From positions 3,968,001 to 4,032,000 of the forward strand of contig NZ_CP054705.1 in the NCBI RefSeq assembly GCF_016495725.1: DNA of 64,000 nucleotides. The letters are read 5' to 3'. Of the stretch, positions 51,484 to 60,415 are shown piece by piece. The notes below the pieces were generated by a model. The model was not told the origin of the DNA. It saw only the letters and a list, made by a program, of their open reading frames with translations, and searched no databases. This DNA is from Salicibibacter cibarius. GTDB taxonomy: Bacteria > Bacillota > Bacilli > Bacillales > Marinococcaceae. Position 1 is the stretch's first letter; each line of letters opens with the position of its first letter. Both the position numbers and the translations under genes were made by a program.

Positions 51484-51759
51484 TTAATACTTCCTCCCTC
51501 TATAATGCAATACCACATTTCGAATACAAAACAATTGGATCGCCACCGGAATGACCAACATGAATGTGATGCTATAGAAATTTTTCAAAAATCCAATAAT
51601 GATCACTGCACCCATCCCGATGATGGCCATGATATTGATGCGGAGAAATTTGCGCATGCTCACGATTTGATGGAAAGCTTTCAACACGAAAATAAGCAAC
51701 AGCAAGAACACAATAAACAAAAATCCAAACGATAGTAATAACCCAGTCAGACTGCTCAT
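51484..51759 (-). CDS. small membrane protein, unknown
   Basis: A 91-residue protein with helices at ~3-27, ~40-60 and ~63-80, and a basic end VVLHYRGRKY. ATG 51759 has GAGGTG at 6 bases; the frame to 51792 lacks a site. Family not recognised. It pairs with the 87-residue gene and lies downstream of a terminator that isolates it from the sortase gene. Confidence 0.65.
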   Translation of the reverse strand: MSSLTGLLLSFGFLFIVFLLLLIFVLKAFHQIVSMRKFLRINIMAIIGMGAVIIIGFLKNFYSITFMLVIPVAIQLFCIRNVVLHYRGRKY

Positions 51760-51808
51760 ACGCTCACCTCTTCTTATGTAAACGTATGACAAGCCTCCGC
51801 TCCCTATG

Positions 51809-51840
51809 AAAAAAGTTTAGCCGTGGCGGCTAAACTTTTC
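51809..51840 (-). terminator. terminator of the sortase gene
   Basis: Perfect stem aaaagtttagccg / cggctaaactttt around tggc-type loop, starting right after the sortase stop. Confidence 0.85.
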
Positions 51841-51841
51841 G

Positions 51842-52471
51842 TTATTTTTCATATAGATCGACCAATTCGCCTTGCATAATATAACGATCAGGTGCGGCCC
51901 CGATATAATCGAACGGATAACACGTCGTCACCGTCAAAACCGGTTCGTCTTTTTCAACAATCACGGTTCGATCGTCTGCATCGGTAATCCAGATGTCATC
52001 AATTTCATATTCATAAATCCAGCCATCGAATTCCACCTGCATAACATCGCCTTCTTCAACATCTCCCATTTCAGTGAAAACCGTGTCTCTGTGGCCGCTT
52101 AAAACCGTGTGTTTTTGAACATTGGGGGTCTCCGTCCACTCGTCGGAAACATACATGCCAACGCCTTGATCGAGTGTTGCATCATCGGTGCCCCAAAAAA
52201 CCTCAAAGCGGGAATCTATGGAGGGGATTTCAAGGGAAGCAATTTCATCACCTTTTTCAAATTCAAAAGATTTAGTTGGATCCGGTTCCGATTCCTCTTC
52301 CTCTTGTACAGGCTCAGGTTCAGGTTCGGGTTCAGGCTCGGGTGCCGGTTCAGACGCTTCCGCTTCTTCCTCAATAGACTCGACCGTTTGCGTGCTTTGC
52401 ATCCAGTCATAACCGGCCCAACCTGCCAAGGCAAGCCCAAAGGCGATAAGCATATAGAAAAACACGCGCAT
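51842..52471 (-). CDS. class D sortase
   Basis: A 209-residue membrane-anchored cysteine transpeptidase. N-terminal helix (VFFYMLIAFGLALAGWAGY), then a Glu/Pro-rich linker (~25-70), then the sortase barrel. Catalytic His in HTVLSGHRDTVFTEMG, Cys in VLTVTTCYPFDYIG and Arg in APDRYIMQG. It would attach proteins bearing an LPXTA-like signal to the cell wall. No sorting-signal substrate is seen next to it. ATG 52471 has AAGGAG upstream; the longer frame to 52537 is unsupported. Confidence 0.9.
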   Translation of the reverse strand: MRVFFYMLIAFGLALAGWAGYDWMQSTQTVESIEEEAEASEPAPEPEPEPEPEPVQEEEESEPDPTKSFEFEKGDEIASLEIPSIDSRFEVFWGTDDATLDQGVGMYVSDEWTETPNVQKHTVLSGHRDTVFTEMGDVEEGDVMQVEFDGWIYEYEIDDIWITDADDRTVIVEKDEPVLTVTTCYPFDYIGAAPDRYIMQGELVDLYEK

Positions 52472-52769
52472 TGCTACTAATCTCCTTTCACATAAGCGTA
52501 GGCGGTTGAATGCTACTCCTATCATAACTTGAAACACAAATAATCACAATCTTTTTTCATTACGAGCTTTTTACGCTGTACCGATCTTCCACTTTACGCA
52601 TAACAGCAGGACTGGGTTCACCGCCTAGCCGCGTGTTTCAGAAGTTCTTTCTTTGAACTTTTCACATCATCTTCACGGGTTATAATGCATAATTGCTGAG
52701 CTTATATTCTTCGGCCAACACCATTTCTACGCCACAGGGAGGAGTGACAAACCTGTTCTCGTTCTCAAG

Positions 52770-52975
52770 CGGTGGGAAAGTGGTCTAATGGTTCAACAAA
52801 CCGATTTTGTCCCATTATAGGAATAAAACAGTTCCCAATGGGACGATAACCCTCTTTTCGTCCCATTTTAGGAAGAAAAGTGACGACCAATGGTACAATA
52901 AACTCGATTTTGTCCCACAATAGGAAGGAAAACGAATTCCAATGGGACGATAAACCTGATTTTGTCGCTTAAATT
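52770..52975. repeat. inverted-repeat array, 51-52-bp spacing
   Basis: About four units of the form ccaatgggacga(t)aa...ttttcgtcccatt. The tcccat arms recur at 52810, 52861 and 52913, that is 51 and 52 bp apart. Each unit can fold on itself (aatgggacga with tcgtcccatt). No coding frame. It is the last of five arrays in the window with this spacing. Confidence 0.85.
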
Positions 52976-53628
52976 CTGCCCCTCCCGATATCGTTCATAT
53001 CAAACCACTCTTTTTAGGCCATGATTCATAGATATTCGGCTTATATCCGGCGACCGCTTTCCTCATTATTTGCCGTATTTTTTCGGAACACCACCAGAGG
53101 AAAGAATTTTTGAAACGCTCCCCTTCAACCTTTCCTTCCGCGAACCAGCAATTGCTTCTGATACTCGTTGATCATTCGTTTTTTATGCTCCAAAACAATC
53201 ATGACCCGTCGCCACACCCACGGAAATAGGAAAAAGATGGTCAACCTATCATGATTTGTTACACTTGCGGACTTATCTGAATCCCAAGCAACGATTTGAG
53301 TACACTAAACCGATTTCTGAGGACTCATTTGCATCCCGGGCGACACAAGGAGTCTTCAAAGTCCAATCTCGAGGACTAATCTTATACACGATGCACATGC
53401 CGAAGACCTTTTTACGATATGGGATCGATGTTCCCGGACCGATCACTATAAGCACCGCCAATCTCCATGAGCCCGTTGTTTTTTTGGGGAGTTCTTTTCG
53501 CATTGCAGTCATCCCTTGTATGCCAAGGGCTCCGGGACAGCGCAATTAGCTAATGACGGCATCCTCCCGATTTTCCACAACCGGAACTTGCTGGCGGAGC
53601 AAACAAGAAACAGGTAACGCATAATCGA
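52976..53628. other. gene-poor region with a gene fragment
   Basis: On the minus strand, 53125-53240 keeps a protein-like tail (TIFFLFPWVWRRVMIVLEHK then KRMINEYQKQLLVRGRKG, stop) with no start codon or ribosome site; family not recognised. At 53318-53380 a single diverged gaggact unit resembles the 7029 array. 52538-52769 shows nothing recognisable. Confidence 0.4.
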
Positions 53629-55017
53629 TCAAAAGAGAGCTTTTTTAAATTGAATGATCCCCTGTTTTATTTCAGTTTCCGATAAACCTCCAAACCCAAG
53701 TAATAGCGAAGGGGAGCTGTGATTGTCCCTTTTCTCGTAATAAATCGAGGTTGGATAGACGTTCACATTGTGTTTTTCAGCTGCTTTGATTAGCTCTTCT
53801 TCACTCATGTTATTGTGCACTTTCAAGAGGATGTGCAAGCCCGATTGATCGCCAATAACCGTAACTCTTTCTCCCAGCTCTTGATGAATCGCTGCCATTA
53901 ATGTCTTATGTTTGCTGCGGTATACGGTTCTCATTTTATTTAAGTGCCTTTCCCAGTAGCCATTTTTCATAAATTGAAATAAAATATTTTGATATAAACG
54001 AGGGACAGTTTGTTTATTCATCAACATCGTTTGCTGGTAATTGTTTTTCAATTCCCCAGGTAAGATCATGTAGCTTATACGCGCAGAGGGAATCAATGAT
54101 TTGGAAAATGTCCCAAAGTAAATAACATTTTCTGAAGCGTCAATCCCCTGTAAACTTGGAATCGGCTTTCCTTTATATCTAAATTCGCCGTCATAATCAT
54201 CTTCGATGATATATCCTCCTGTTTTTTCTGCCCATTTAAGGAGCTCCAACCTTCGCGAAATCGGCATAACGACCCCGGTAGGAAATTGGTGGGAAGGGGT
54301 AACATAGGCAATATTTGCCGAGCTATTCTTTAACCGTTCTACGTCGATCCCTTCTTCATCCAGAGGGATTGGATCAATAGACATGCTGTGGTTTTTCAAC
54401 GCATGTTTCGTCCTATGGAAGCCCGGATCTTCAATTGCTACAACAGAATCCTTATCCATAAGCATACAAAGAATACCAACTAAGTATTGTGTCCCCGCCC
54501 CAATGACAATTTGGTCCGGGGAACATCGAACGCCTCGAGATTGGAAAAGATACATAGAAATCTCTTTACGTAAATTAAATTCGCCTTGAGGATCACCGTT
54601 TAATAAATGTTCCTCATCACTTAAACATTCGATACTAATTTTACGCCAAGTTTTGTGCGGGAAATGGTCCAAATCAATTTTCCCGGGATGAAAATCATAC
54701 GCCATTTGCTTAGATAATGCTTCCATTGGGGGAAATGTTGGCGCATTTTCGGCAGGGAGTATATCGTACGCCACTTTTTGGACAAATAACCCTTTTCTAG
54801 GTTGGCTGTGAATATATCCTTCTGCTTTCAGCTGATCATATGCGGACTCGATTGTAAGTTGGCTAACTGCAAGGTGTTCAGCAAGTTTTCGCTTTGAAGG
54901 GAGCTTTGTTTCCTCCTCTATCCTACCCGACTGAATTTCTCGTTTGAAGTATTGATAGATTTGGAGATACAAAGGAGTGTTACTTTTAGCGTTTAAATGA
55001 ATGGTGACTTCAAACAT
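53629..55017 (-). CDS. MocR-type (GntR/aminotransferase) regulator
   Basis: A 462-residue regulator. Residues ~1-80 are a GntR winged helix (PLYLQIYQYFKREIQSGRIE, KLPSKRKLAEHLAVSQLTIE). Residues ~110-460 are a fold-type-I aminotransferase domain with IIEDDYDGEFRYKGKPIPSL and the PLP lysine in YFGTFSKSLIPSARIS. Known members (PdxR, GabR, others) sense PLP with an amino acid. ATG 55017 has GGAGGT at 7 bases. It is divergent from the acetyltransferase gene at 55164 across a 146-bp gap, so it probably regulates that run of genes. Confidence 0.9.
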   Translation of the reverse strand: MFEVTIHLNAKSNTPLYLQIYQYFKREIQSGRIEEETKLPSKRKLAEHLAVSQLTIESAYDQLKAEGYIHSQPRKGLFVQKVAYDILPAENAPTFPPMEALSKQMAYDFHPGKIDLDHFPHKTWRKISIECLSDEEHLLNGDPQGEFNLRKEISMYLFQSRGVRCSPDQIVIGAGTQYLVGILCMLMDKDSVVAIEDPGFHRTKHALKNHSMSIDPIPLDEEGIDVERLKNSSANIAYVTPSHQFPTGVVMPISRRLELLKWAEKTGGYIIEDDYDGEFRYKGKPIPSLQGIDASENVIYFGTFSKSLIPSARISYMILPGELKNNYQQTMLMNKQTVPRLYQNILFQFMKNGYWERHLNKMRTVYRSKHKTLMAAIHQELGERVTVIGDQSGLHILLKVHNNMSEEELIKAAEKHNVNVYPTSIYYEKRDNHSSPSLLLGFGGLSETEIKQGIIQFKKALF

Positions 55018-55163
55018 TGACCCTACCTCCGTTTTTCTATCTGGCATTGCTTAATGTAATGAATCTGGCTATTTTGATAATGCCAGTGTGACGTTATACT
55101 CATTTTATTCCTTATCACTACTTAATGATAGTGGTTAGATAAAATTCAAGGAGGGCTAAGTAA

Positions 55164-55592
55164 ATGGATGTAAAAGAATTAATCTCTGAACATGAATGGT
55201 TGGAAGCGTTCCCGATTATGAATCAATTGCGTTCGCATCTTAACGAAAACGAATACGTGGAATTGGTGGCAGAGGCGAGTGAAAAAGACATGTACCGATT
55301 GTTTGCTTTATATGATCAAGGAGAGATCGTCGCTGTCACTGGATTCAAGCCTATGATAACCTTATACTACGGACGGTTTGTTTGGATTTGCGACTTAGTT
55401 ACGGATGCAACTAAACGTTCAAAGGGGTACGGAGAAGAGCTTCTATCATTCGTGCACGAATGGGCATTAGAGAATAATTATGAAAGTGTTGCCCTTTCCT
55501 CGGGCTTACAACGCTACGATGCCCATCGCTTTTATGAAGCAAAAATGAAGTATGATAAAGCCAGCTATGTTTTTAAACGATCATTGAGTTAG
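55164..55592 (+). CDS. GNAT N-acetyltransferase
   Basis: A 142-residue acetyltransferase. Acetyl-CoA motif A is seen in [25 protein letters not shown] (Q/R-x-x-G-x-G/A as KRSKGYGEE); motif B in [20 protein letters not shown]. Acceptor unknown. First gene of the run facing the MocR regulator; GGAGGG precedes ATG. With an S66 peptidase directly downstream, acetylation of a toxic aminoacyl compound is one possibility. Confidence 0.85.
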   Translation: MDVKELISEHEWLEAFPIMNQLRSHLNENEYVELVAEASEKDMYRLFALYDQGEIVAVTGFKPMITLYYGRFVWICDLVTDATKRSKGYGEELLSFVHEWALENNYESVALSSGLQRYDAHRFYEAKMKYDKASYVFKRSLS

Positions 55593-55612
55593 TAGAAAAG
55601 GATGTGGCAACG

Positions 55613-56611
55613 ATGAAAGCAGACCACCTTACAAAAGGAGATAAAGTGGGAATCATTTCCCCTTCCACCCCGGCACCGGTAAAGTTTCCCGAACGTTTTA
55701 AAAGAGGCAAAGCGTATTTGGAAAGCATGGGATTAGATTTAGTTGAGGGCTGTTGTACACATAAGGAACAGAGTTATCGGTCATCTACTATTCGTGATCG
55801 GGCAGAAGAAATAAACGAATTTATAAGAGATCCGGAAATTAAAGCCATTATCAGTACGATTGGAGGGATGAATTCGAACGCCTTATTGCCTTACATTGAT
55901 TACAAAACCTTGAAAAAGCACCCAAAAATTATGATGGGTTACAGCGATGTCACAGCATTACTTTTGGGGATTTATCAAAAAACCGGGCTGCATACGTTTT
56001 ATGGGCCTGCCGTTGTCCCCTCCTTTGGAGAATATCCAGAAATGCTTAAATCAGGTGCAGACTATGTAAAAAATGAATTATTTGCCGAAAAAAAAGCTCC
56101 CTATACACTTGAAGTACCTGATAAATGGACTGAAGAACTTATCGATTGGCATTCACAAGACAGGGCAAAAACGATGGTTACTAATGAAGGGTGGAAATGT
56201 GTCAGAAGTGGCAAAGCAAGCGGAAAACTAATCGGCGGCAACTTGAATGCAATGTTTGGCTTTATAGGTACGGCGTATTTCCCGGATCTAAATGACGCCA
56301 TTCTATTTATCGAAGATTCTTTTAAAGACATGGCCACAGAAGAACGGTTGTTTTCCATGTTAAAACTCCACGGTGTTTTTGACCAAATCCAAGGGTTAAT
56401 TATAGGCAAACATGAACATTTTGATGATCTTGGTTCTCCTTTCACGCAGGAAGACCTTTTACTTGAGGTCATCGGTGATCGAAGCTTCCCAATTCTGGAA
56501 AATGTTGATATCGGCCATACTTTCCCCTCTCATGTGTTCCCGATTGGAATTAAGGTAGAGTTAGACGCAGATAATGGGGACATTGTTTTTACTGAAAAGG
56601 GTGTTCATTAG
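55613..56611 (+). CDS. S66-family LD-carboxypeptidase (LdcA/MccF-like)
   Basis: A ~332-residue serine peptidase. The nucleophile Ser lies in IMMGYSDVTALLLGIY; a Glu follows in ILFIEDSFKDMATEE and a His in GLIIGKHEHFDD-like end (IDIGHTFPSH nearby). The family splits into peptidoglycan recycling LdcA and MccF, which inactivates microcin C-type toxic nucleotides; length and the LDS-like loop do not decide. ATG 55613 is preferred to GTG 55604, which is too close to the ribosome site. It follows the GNAT by about 20 bases, likely in one operon. Confidence 0.88.
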   Translation: MKADHLTKGDKVGIISPSTPAPVKFPERFKRGKAYLESMGLDLVEGCCTHKEQSYRSSTIRDRAEEINEFIRDPEIKAIISTIGGMNSNALLPYIDYKTLKKHPKIMMGYSDVTALLLGIYQKTGLHTFYGPAVVPSFGEYPEMLKSGADYVKNELFAEKKAPYTLEVPDKWTEELIDWHSQDRAKTMVTNEGWKCVRSGKASGKLIGGNLNAMFGFIGTAYFPDLNDAILFIEDSFKDMATEERLFSMLKLHGVFDQIQGLIIGKHEHFDDLGSPFTQEDLLLEVIGDRSFPILENVDIGHTFPSHVFPIGIKVELDADNGDIVFTEKGVH

Positions 56612-56719
56612 GGATTAATTTTTCCTTAAGCAGCCAAAATAACCCCTTTATTAATGCAAGATTTTCATTTATGCTTGAAGTACTATACCCTTTTTTGGGA
56701 TTATAGTCTCCTCTTGGTA

Positions 56720-56748
56720 AAAGCTCACCTTTTTGACAAGGTGAGCTT
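56720..56748 (+). terminator. terminator before the second GNAT gene
   Basis: Perfect stem aagctcacctt / aaggtgagctt around tttgac. Confidence 0.65.
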
Positions 56749-56802
56749 CATTTAAATGCTATGATATTAGAAGCTGCATGAAATCGATTGGAGACATTAC
56801 AA

Positions 56803-57234
56803 ATGGAAATTAGAACAGCAACTGAAAAAGACATAAGTGCATTAGCCGGACTGATGGAGCATTTAGGGTATCCAACGACTACCGAGGAAATGAATTTAAG
56901 ATTTAGCAATATAGAATCACACCCCGACTATCACACTTTGATCGCTTCATATAATGATAAAACCGTGGGAATGGTCAGTTTAGCTAAAAGCTTTTTTTAT
57001 GAAGCGGATGGCATATATGTTCGAATCGTAGCCATCGTTGTAGATCCCGACTATCAAAACCTTGGAATTGGAAAAGAACTCATTAAAGCAGCAGAAAATT
57101 GGGCAAGAATGATTGGAGCTAATGTGATAGCACTGAATAGCGGGGATCGACCGGAAAGGTCAAATGCACACACGTTTTATAAGAACATGGGGTTTGAAGA
57201 CAAAAATATTGGGTTTACTAAAAGCCTTTTATAA
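56803..57234 (+). CDS. GNAT N-acetyltransferase
   Basis: A 143-residue acetyltransferase: IRTATEKDISALAGLMEHLG at the start, acetyl-CoA loop in VVDPDYQNLGIGKELIKAAE (Q-x-x-G-I-G) and motif B in ALNSGDRPERSNAHTFYKNM. It is close to the aminoalkylphosphonate/amine GNAT group but the acceptor is unknown. ATG 56803 has GGAG 9 bases upstream; the TTG at 56788 is less likely. AAC(3) follows after 33 bases. Confidence 0.87.
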   Translation: MEIRTATEKDISALAGLMEHLGYPTTTEEMNLRFSNIESHPDYHTLIASYNDKTVGMVSLAKSFFYEADGIYVRIVAIVVDPDYQNLGIGKELIKAAENWARMIGANVIALNSGDRPERSNAHTFYKNMGFEDKNIGFTKSLL

Positions 57235-57267
57235 TACAATTGTCAAACGATAAGGAGATAGGCCATC

Positions 57268-58062
57268 ATGAGTCAATCAGAATTAATTCAACAATCTAAA
57301 GCACCCCAAACACGTACTTCGCTTGCAAATGACTTAAGAAAGTTAGGCTTGGACGAAGGCATGGTTATTATTGTGCATTCGTCGATGAAATCGTTAGGTT
57401 GGGTCTGCGGTGGACCAGTGGCTGTTATTCAAGCTTTACAAGAGGTGATCACTCCAAAAGGTACGATTATCATGCCAGCTCACAGCGCTGATGTATCGGA
57501 CCCCAGAGAATGGGGAAATCCGGCAATCCCGGAAGAATGGGTCACCGAAGTAATAAATGAATTGCCTCCATTTGATCCCAATGTAACACCAACCGTGGCA
57601 ATGGGGACCATTGCAGAGTCATTTCGCACATACCCGGACGTGAAGCGCAGCTATCATCCTGTACATTCTTTTTCAGTGTGGGGAAAGAACCGCGAGGAAA
57701 TCGCAAGGAACCATTCATTAGATAATGGACTGGGCGATGACTCGCCACTTGGCTTTATATACCGAAATAGTGGTTATGTATTGATGCTTGGAACGGATTA
57801 TGAAACGAACACGTCCATGCATTACGGAGAGCACAAAGCTACAGGTATTAAAGAAGTCAAAAAGATGAGTCCAATTCTAGAGAACGATCAAAAGGTATGG
57901 AAAGCATTTACGGAGATTGATTATGATGAGGAAAAGTTTCCAGCAGTTGGCGAGAAGTTTGAACAGGAATATGAGCTGAGGAAAGGTTATGTTGGCCATG
58001 CTTTCTCAAGGCTGATTTATCAACCTGATTTAGTTGAATACACGGGGAAAAATATAAACTAA
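57268..58062 (+). CDS. aminoglycoside 3-N-acetyltransferase family protein
   Basis: A 264-residue AAC(3) family enzyme, like YokD and FrbF-type proteins. Conserved parts: MVIIVHSSMKSLGWVCGGPV, PKGTIIMPAHSADVSDP, YHPVHSFSVWGK and LGDDSPLGFIYRNSGYVLML, with the catalytic Glu/His pair (NTSMHYGEHKA). Chromosomal Bacillus members do not always act on clinical aminoglycosides, so the substrate is uncertain. A good ribosome site (AAGGAG) precedes ATG. The GNAT gene upstream is probably co-transcribed. Confidence 0.9.
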   Translation: MSQSELIQQSKAPQTRTSLANDLRKLGLDEGMVIIVHSSMKSLGWVCGGPVAVIQALQEVITPKGTIIMPAHSADVSDPREWGNPAIPEEWVTEVINELPPFDPNVTPTVAMGTIAESFRTYPDVKRSYHPVHSFSVWGKNREEIARNHSLDNGLGDDSPLGFIYRNSGYVLMLGTDYETNTSMHYGEHKATGIKEVKKMSPILENDQKVWKAFTEIDYDEEKFPAVGEKFEQEYELRKGYVGHAFSRLIYQPDLVEYTGKNIN

Positions 58063-58105
58063 TTTTATATTCGACGCAACTCTGTAATTAAGAAAGGAAC
58101 GTTTC

Positions 58106-58727
58106 ATGCTAGGAGCTATCTTACACGGAATTATATTATCCTTCGGATTAATTTTAGCTTTTGGAGCGCAAAATATATTCCTTTTTAATCAAGGGGCTGC
58201 TCACAAAAAGTTACGGCATACTATGCCATCCGTAGTAACAGCTTCCATTTGCGACACCATCTTAATTATTCTTGCAGTCTTAGGCGTTTCACTCATCGTC
58301 ATGACTATACCTATTTTTCAAATCATCTTTTTTTGCGGTTGGATTTCTTTTTCTTATTTACATTGGATGGTCTATTTGGTCAAGTGATCCAATAGAAGTT
58401 AATAAGCAGCACGGAGCGATGAATGCAAAAAAACAAATCCTATTTGCCGTATCTGTTTCTCTTTTGAACCCTCATACTGTCCTTGATACGGTAGGGGTTA
58501 TTGGAACCAATTCGCTGGGGTATTCTGAAACCCTTGAATTAATGGGGTTTACGATCGCTTGTATTGCCGTATCATGGCTATCTTTTGTTGGATTAGCGAT
58601 GAGCGGCAAAACGATACGCACGATCGATAAAGAAGGTAAAATCGTCGTTCTTATTAATAAAATTTCAGCAGTAATTATTTGGGGAGTAGCGATCTTTCTA
58701 GGATATCAACTGTATTTGTTGATCTAA
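58106..58727 (+). pseudogene. LysE-type amino acid exporter, frameshifted at a T7 run
   Basis: The gene starts MLGAILHGIILSFGLILAFG with the LysE signature FGAQNIFLFNQG, then leaves frame after residue ~75 and stops at 58387. The other frame carries the right continuation from the same spot: FFAVGFLFLIYIGWSIWSSD, and later VSVSLLNPHTVLDTVGVIG, ending at 58727. The two frames meet at a run of seven T (58328-58334). Reducing it to six gives one intact ~206-residue exporter. It is a one-base inactivation, possible phase-variable slippage, or a sequencing error. Confidence 0.85.
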
Positions 58728-58783
58728 TAGTGATTGCCTATAGGTTGTATAGTACAAATTCACTTCAAAGGGGGCTCTAACTG

Positions 58784-58948
58784 ATGTTTTTTGACTTGCA
58801 AGGTGAACCAAACATGCCTCCAACTGTGGGAATATTGTATTCCGCTGTGAAAGAAAATAGCCAGCGGCTACGATTAATCACGGATGGCATGTCGCAAGAA
58901 GAAGTAGATTATAAAGGCCCAAATAATAATTTCAATAGTACTGCCCAG
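58784..58948 (+). pseudogene. DinB-family protein, N-terminal fragment
   Basis: Fifty-five native codons: PTVGILYSAVKENSQRLRLI, then MSQEEVDYKGPNNNFNSTAQ, as in DinB/YfiT-like (DUF664) metal-binding proteins where S-x-A-Q starts helix 2. After CAG at 58946-58948 the sequence becomes the end of a transposable element, and the frame stops 6 codons later. Ribosome site GGGGG precedes ATG 58784. The C-terminal part lies beyond the element at 60416. Confidence 0.8.
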
Positions 58949-59101
58949 GTGAACCTCTCTACCTAAATCAAAGATTTTGGTGGAGCTTCCCTCTTCACGG
59001 ACGATGGCTTTGTTCTATGTGAACCGAGTCTTACATCATCTCCCAGGGCTTTGTTTTATACTGCTCGGACAGGACCTTGCCCTACAGTGGAAACAATCGA
59101 T
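58949..59101 (-). ncRNA. candidate omega-RNA (right-end RNA guide) of TnpB
   Basis: In TnpB elements the guide RNA comes from the 3' part of tnpB plus the right end, with the guide formed by the flanking host bases. Here the 153 bases after the tnpB stop contain a G-rich segment and a terminal hairpin (gctccacc / ggtagag type) ending at the boundary. The first guide bases on the minus strand would be CTGGGCAGTACTATTG, from the interrupted gene. Expression is not shown by sequence. Confidence 0.55.
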
Positions 59102-60268
59102 TTATAAGGTTGGGCTCAAACCATAGAGATCCAGCCCAACTTTTTCAATATTGATGGCCGCATTATGGTCGCGATCTAAAACTGTTCCGCATGACTTGCA
59201 CACATGTGTGCGAACGGACAAAGCCTTTTTCACTCGCTTCCCACAGCTGGAACAGTCTTGACTGGTATAATGGGGTTTAATTCTTACGAGTTCTCCACCA
59301 TTATTTTTACATTTGTACTCGAGCTTACGACAAAAAGCACCCCAACCAGCGTCATAAATTGATTTTGCCAAATGACGGTTTTTCACCATATTTCGAATTT
59401 TTAAGTCCTCCACAAAAACGAATTTATATGTTTTCGAAAGATGATAACTTCGTTTATGGAGAAAATCACGCCGTTGGTTCGCCACTTTTATGTGCAGCTG
59501 TTGGACTTTTAGACGTTGTTTCTTCCAATTATTTGACCCTTGTTTCATGCGGGAAAGTTTCTTTTGCGCTCGTTTCAATTTCTTTTCTGTTTTCAAAAGG
59601 AATCTCGGATTTTCGACGTTGCTTCCATCCGATAGCACGGCAAACTTATGAATCCCAACATCAACGCCTGTGGATTGAACAGGGAAATCAACCGTTTCGT
59701 TTACGTGTCTTTCGACGCTGAAGATCGCAAACCAACGATGACCTTGGCGTTTGATCGTGACTTGTTTCACCTTTCCTTCTATTGAGCGGTGAAAGTTGAC
59801 ATAGATTGATCCGAGCTTTGAAATAAGAAGATGATTGTTTTCGCCTAACGAAGCAGCATAACGCACGTCGCGTACGTTAACTTTACCGGTTTTCTTGTTT
59901 TTTACCTTTCGTTTTTCCACCCCAAATTGTGTAAATGTCAGTGACTGGTAATCTTTATGCTTTTTGATTTTTGGATAACGTGCACGCCCTTCGAAAAAGT
60001 TCTTATACGCTTCTTCCAGGCGAAAAAAAACCTCCTGCAAAGGTTGCGACGGCATTGTTTTAAGAAGGGGGAATGTTTGTTTATCCTTTGTTTGCTGTTT
60101 TTGCAATTCATGTCGGGATAGTCCGGTCTTATTCTTTTGGTAAAAACGCTGTTTATCCAAAAGAGCGGAATTGTATTGTTGACGACAGATAGACAGCCAA
60201 CAATTCATTGTTTCCATCTGATCTTTGTTTGGAAACATTTCGTATTTATAATTCATGCGTACCAACAT
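59102..60268 (-). CDS. tnpB: RNA-guided nuclease TnpB
   Basis: A 388-residue protein of normal size. N-terminal helical/REC-WED part begins LVRMNYKYEMFPNKDQMETM. The RuvC triad is complete: Asp in STGVDVGIHKFAVLSDG, Glu in KFVFVEDLKIRNM, Asp in VLDRDHNAAINI. The zinc finger has CSSCGKRV and CKSCGTVL. The frame is intact, so activity is possible. A near-consensus promoter (TTGATA, 16 bases, TATAAT; 60301-60328) lies upstream. The start ATG has GGGAGGTG. TnpB cleaves DNA next to a TAM using the element's own RNA, helping retention of the element. Confidence 0.95.
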   Translation of the reverse strand: MLVRMNYKYEMFPNKDQMETMNCWLSICRQQYNSALLDKQRFYQKNKTGLSRHELQKQQTKDKQTFPLLKTMPSQPLQEVFFRLEEAYKNFFEGRARYPKIKKHKDYQSLTFTQFGVEKRKVKNKKTGKVNVRDVRYAASLGENNHLLISKLGSIYVNFHRSIEGKVKQVTIKRQGHRWFAIFSVERHVNETVDFPVQSTGVDVGIHKFAVLSDGSNVENPRFLLKTEKKLKRAQKKLSRMKQGSNNWKKQRLKVQQLHIKVANQRRDFLHKRSYHLSKTYKFVFVEDLKIRNMVKNRHLAKSIYDAGWGAFCRKLEYKCKNNGGELVRIKPHYTSQDCSSCGKRVKKALSVRTHVCKSCGTVLDRDHNAAINIEKVGLDLYGLSPTL

Positions 60269-60300
60269 GTTGTCACCTCCCGAACGTTTGATTTGCCTCT

Positions 60301-60328
60301 ATTATACCAAACATATGTTTTTTATCAA
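60301..60328 (-). promoter_or_regulatory. promoter of tnpB
   Basis: On the minus strand TTGATA (60328-60323) and TATAAT (60306-60301) are 16 bases apart, about 30 bases before the tnpB start. Confidence 0.75.
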
Positions 60329-60415
60329 GCTTTTTTCCTATTTTTCTAATAAAAAATGCCGATTCATCCCCCACTAAATCAAAGATTTTGAAGGAGGCTC
60401 CTCGGCAAAACGGTT

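Larger units (their letters stand above)
58949..60400 (-). mobile_element. IS605-family TnpB-only element
   Basis: The element lies inside a DinB-family gene. Its right end (plus-strand start) is placed at 58949, directly after the last DinB codon; on the minus strand the element finishes AGAGAGGTTCAC. A palindrome core aaatcttt gattta-type (aaatcaaagatttt on the plus strand) occurs at both ends, 58966-58979 and 60376-60389. The left end is less certain, somewhere between 60390 and 60415. No tnpA is present, so movement would need a helper. Confidence 0.75.

Noticed and set aside
53256-53549. 97-codon plus-strand frame
   Set aside because: No ribosome site, odd composition and overlap with a diverged repeat unit; no family features.
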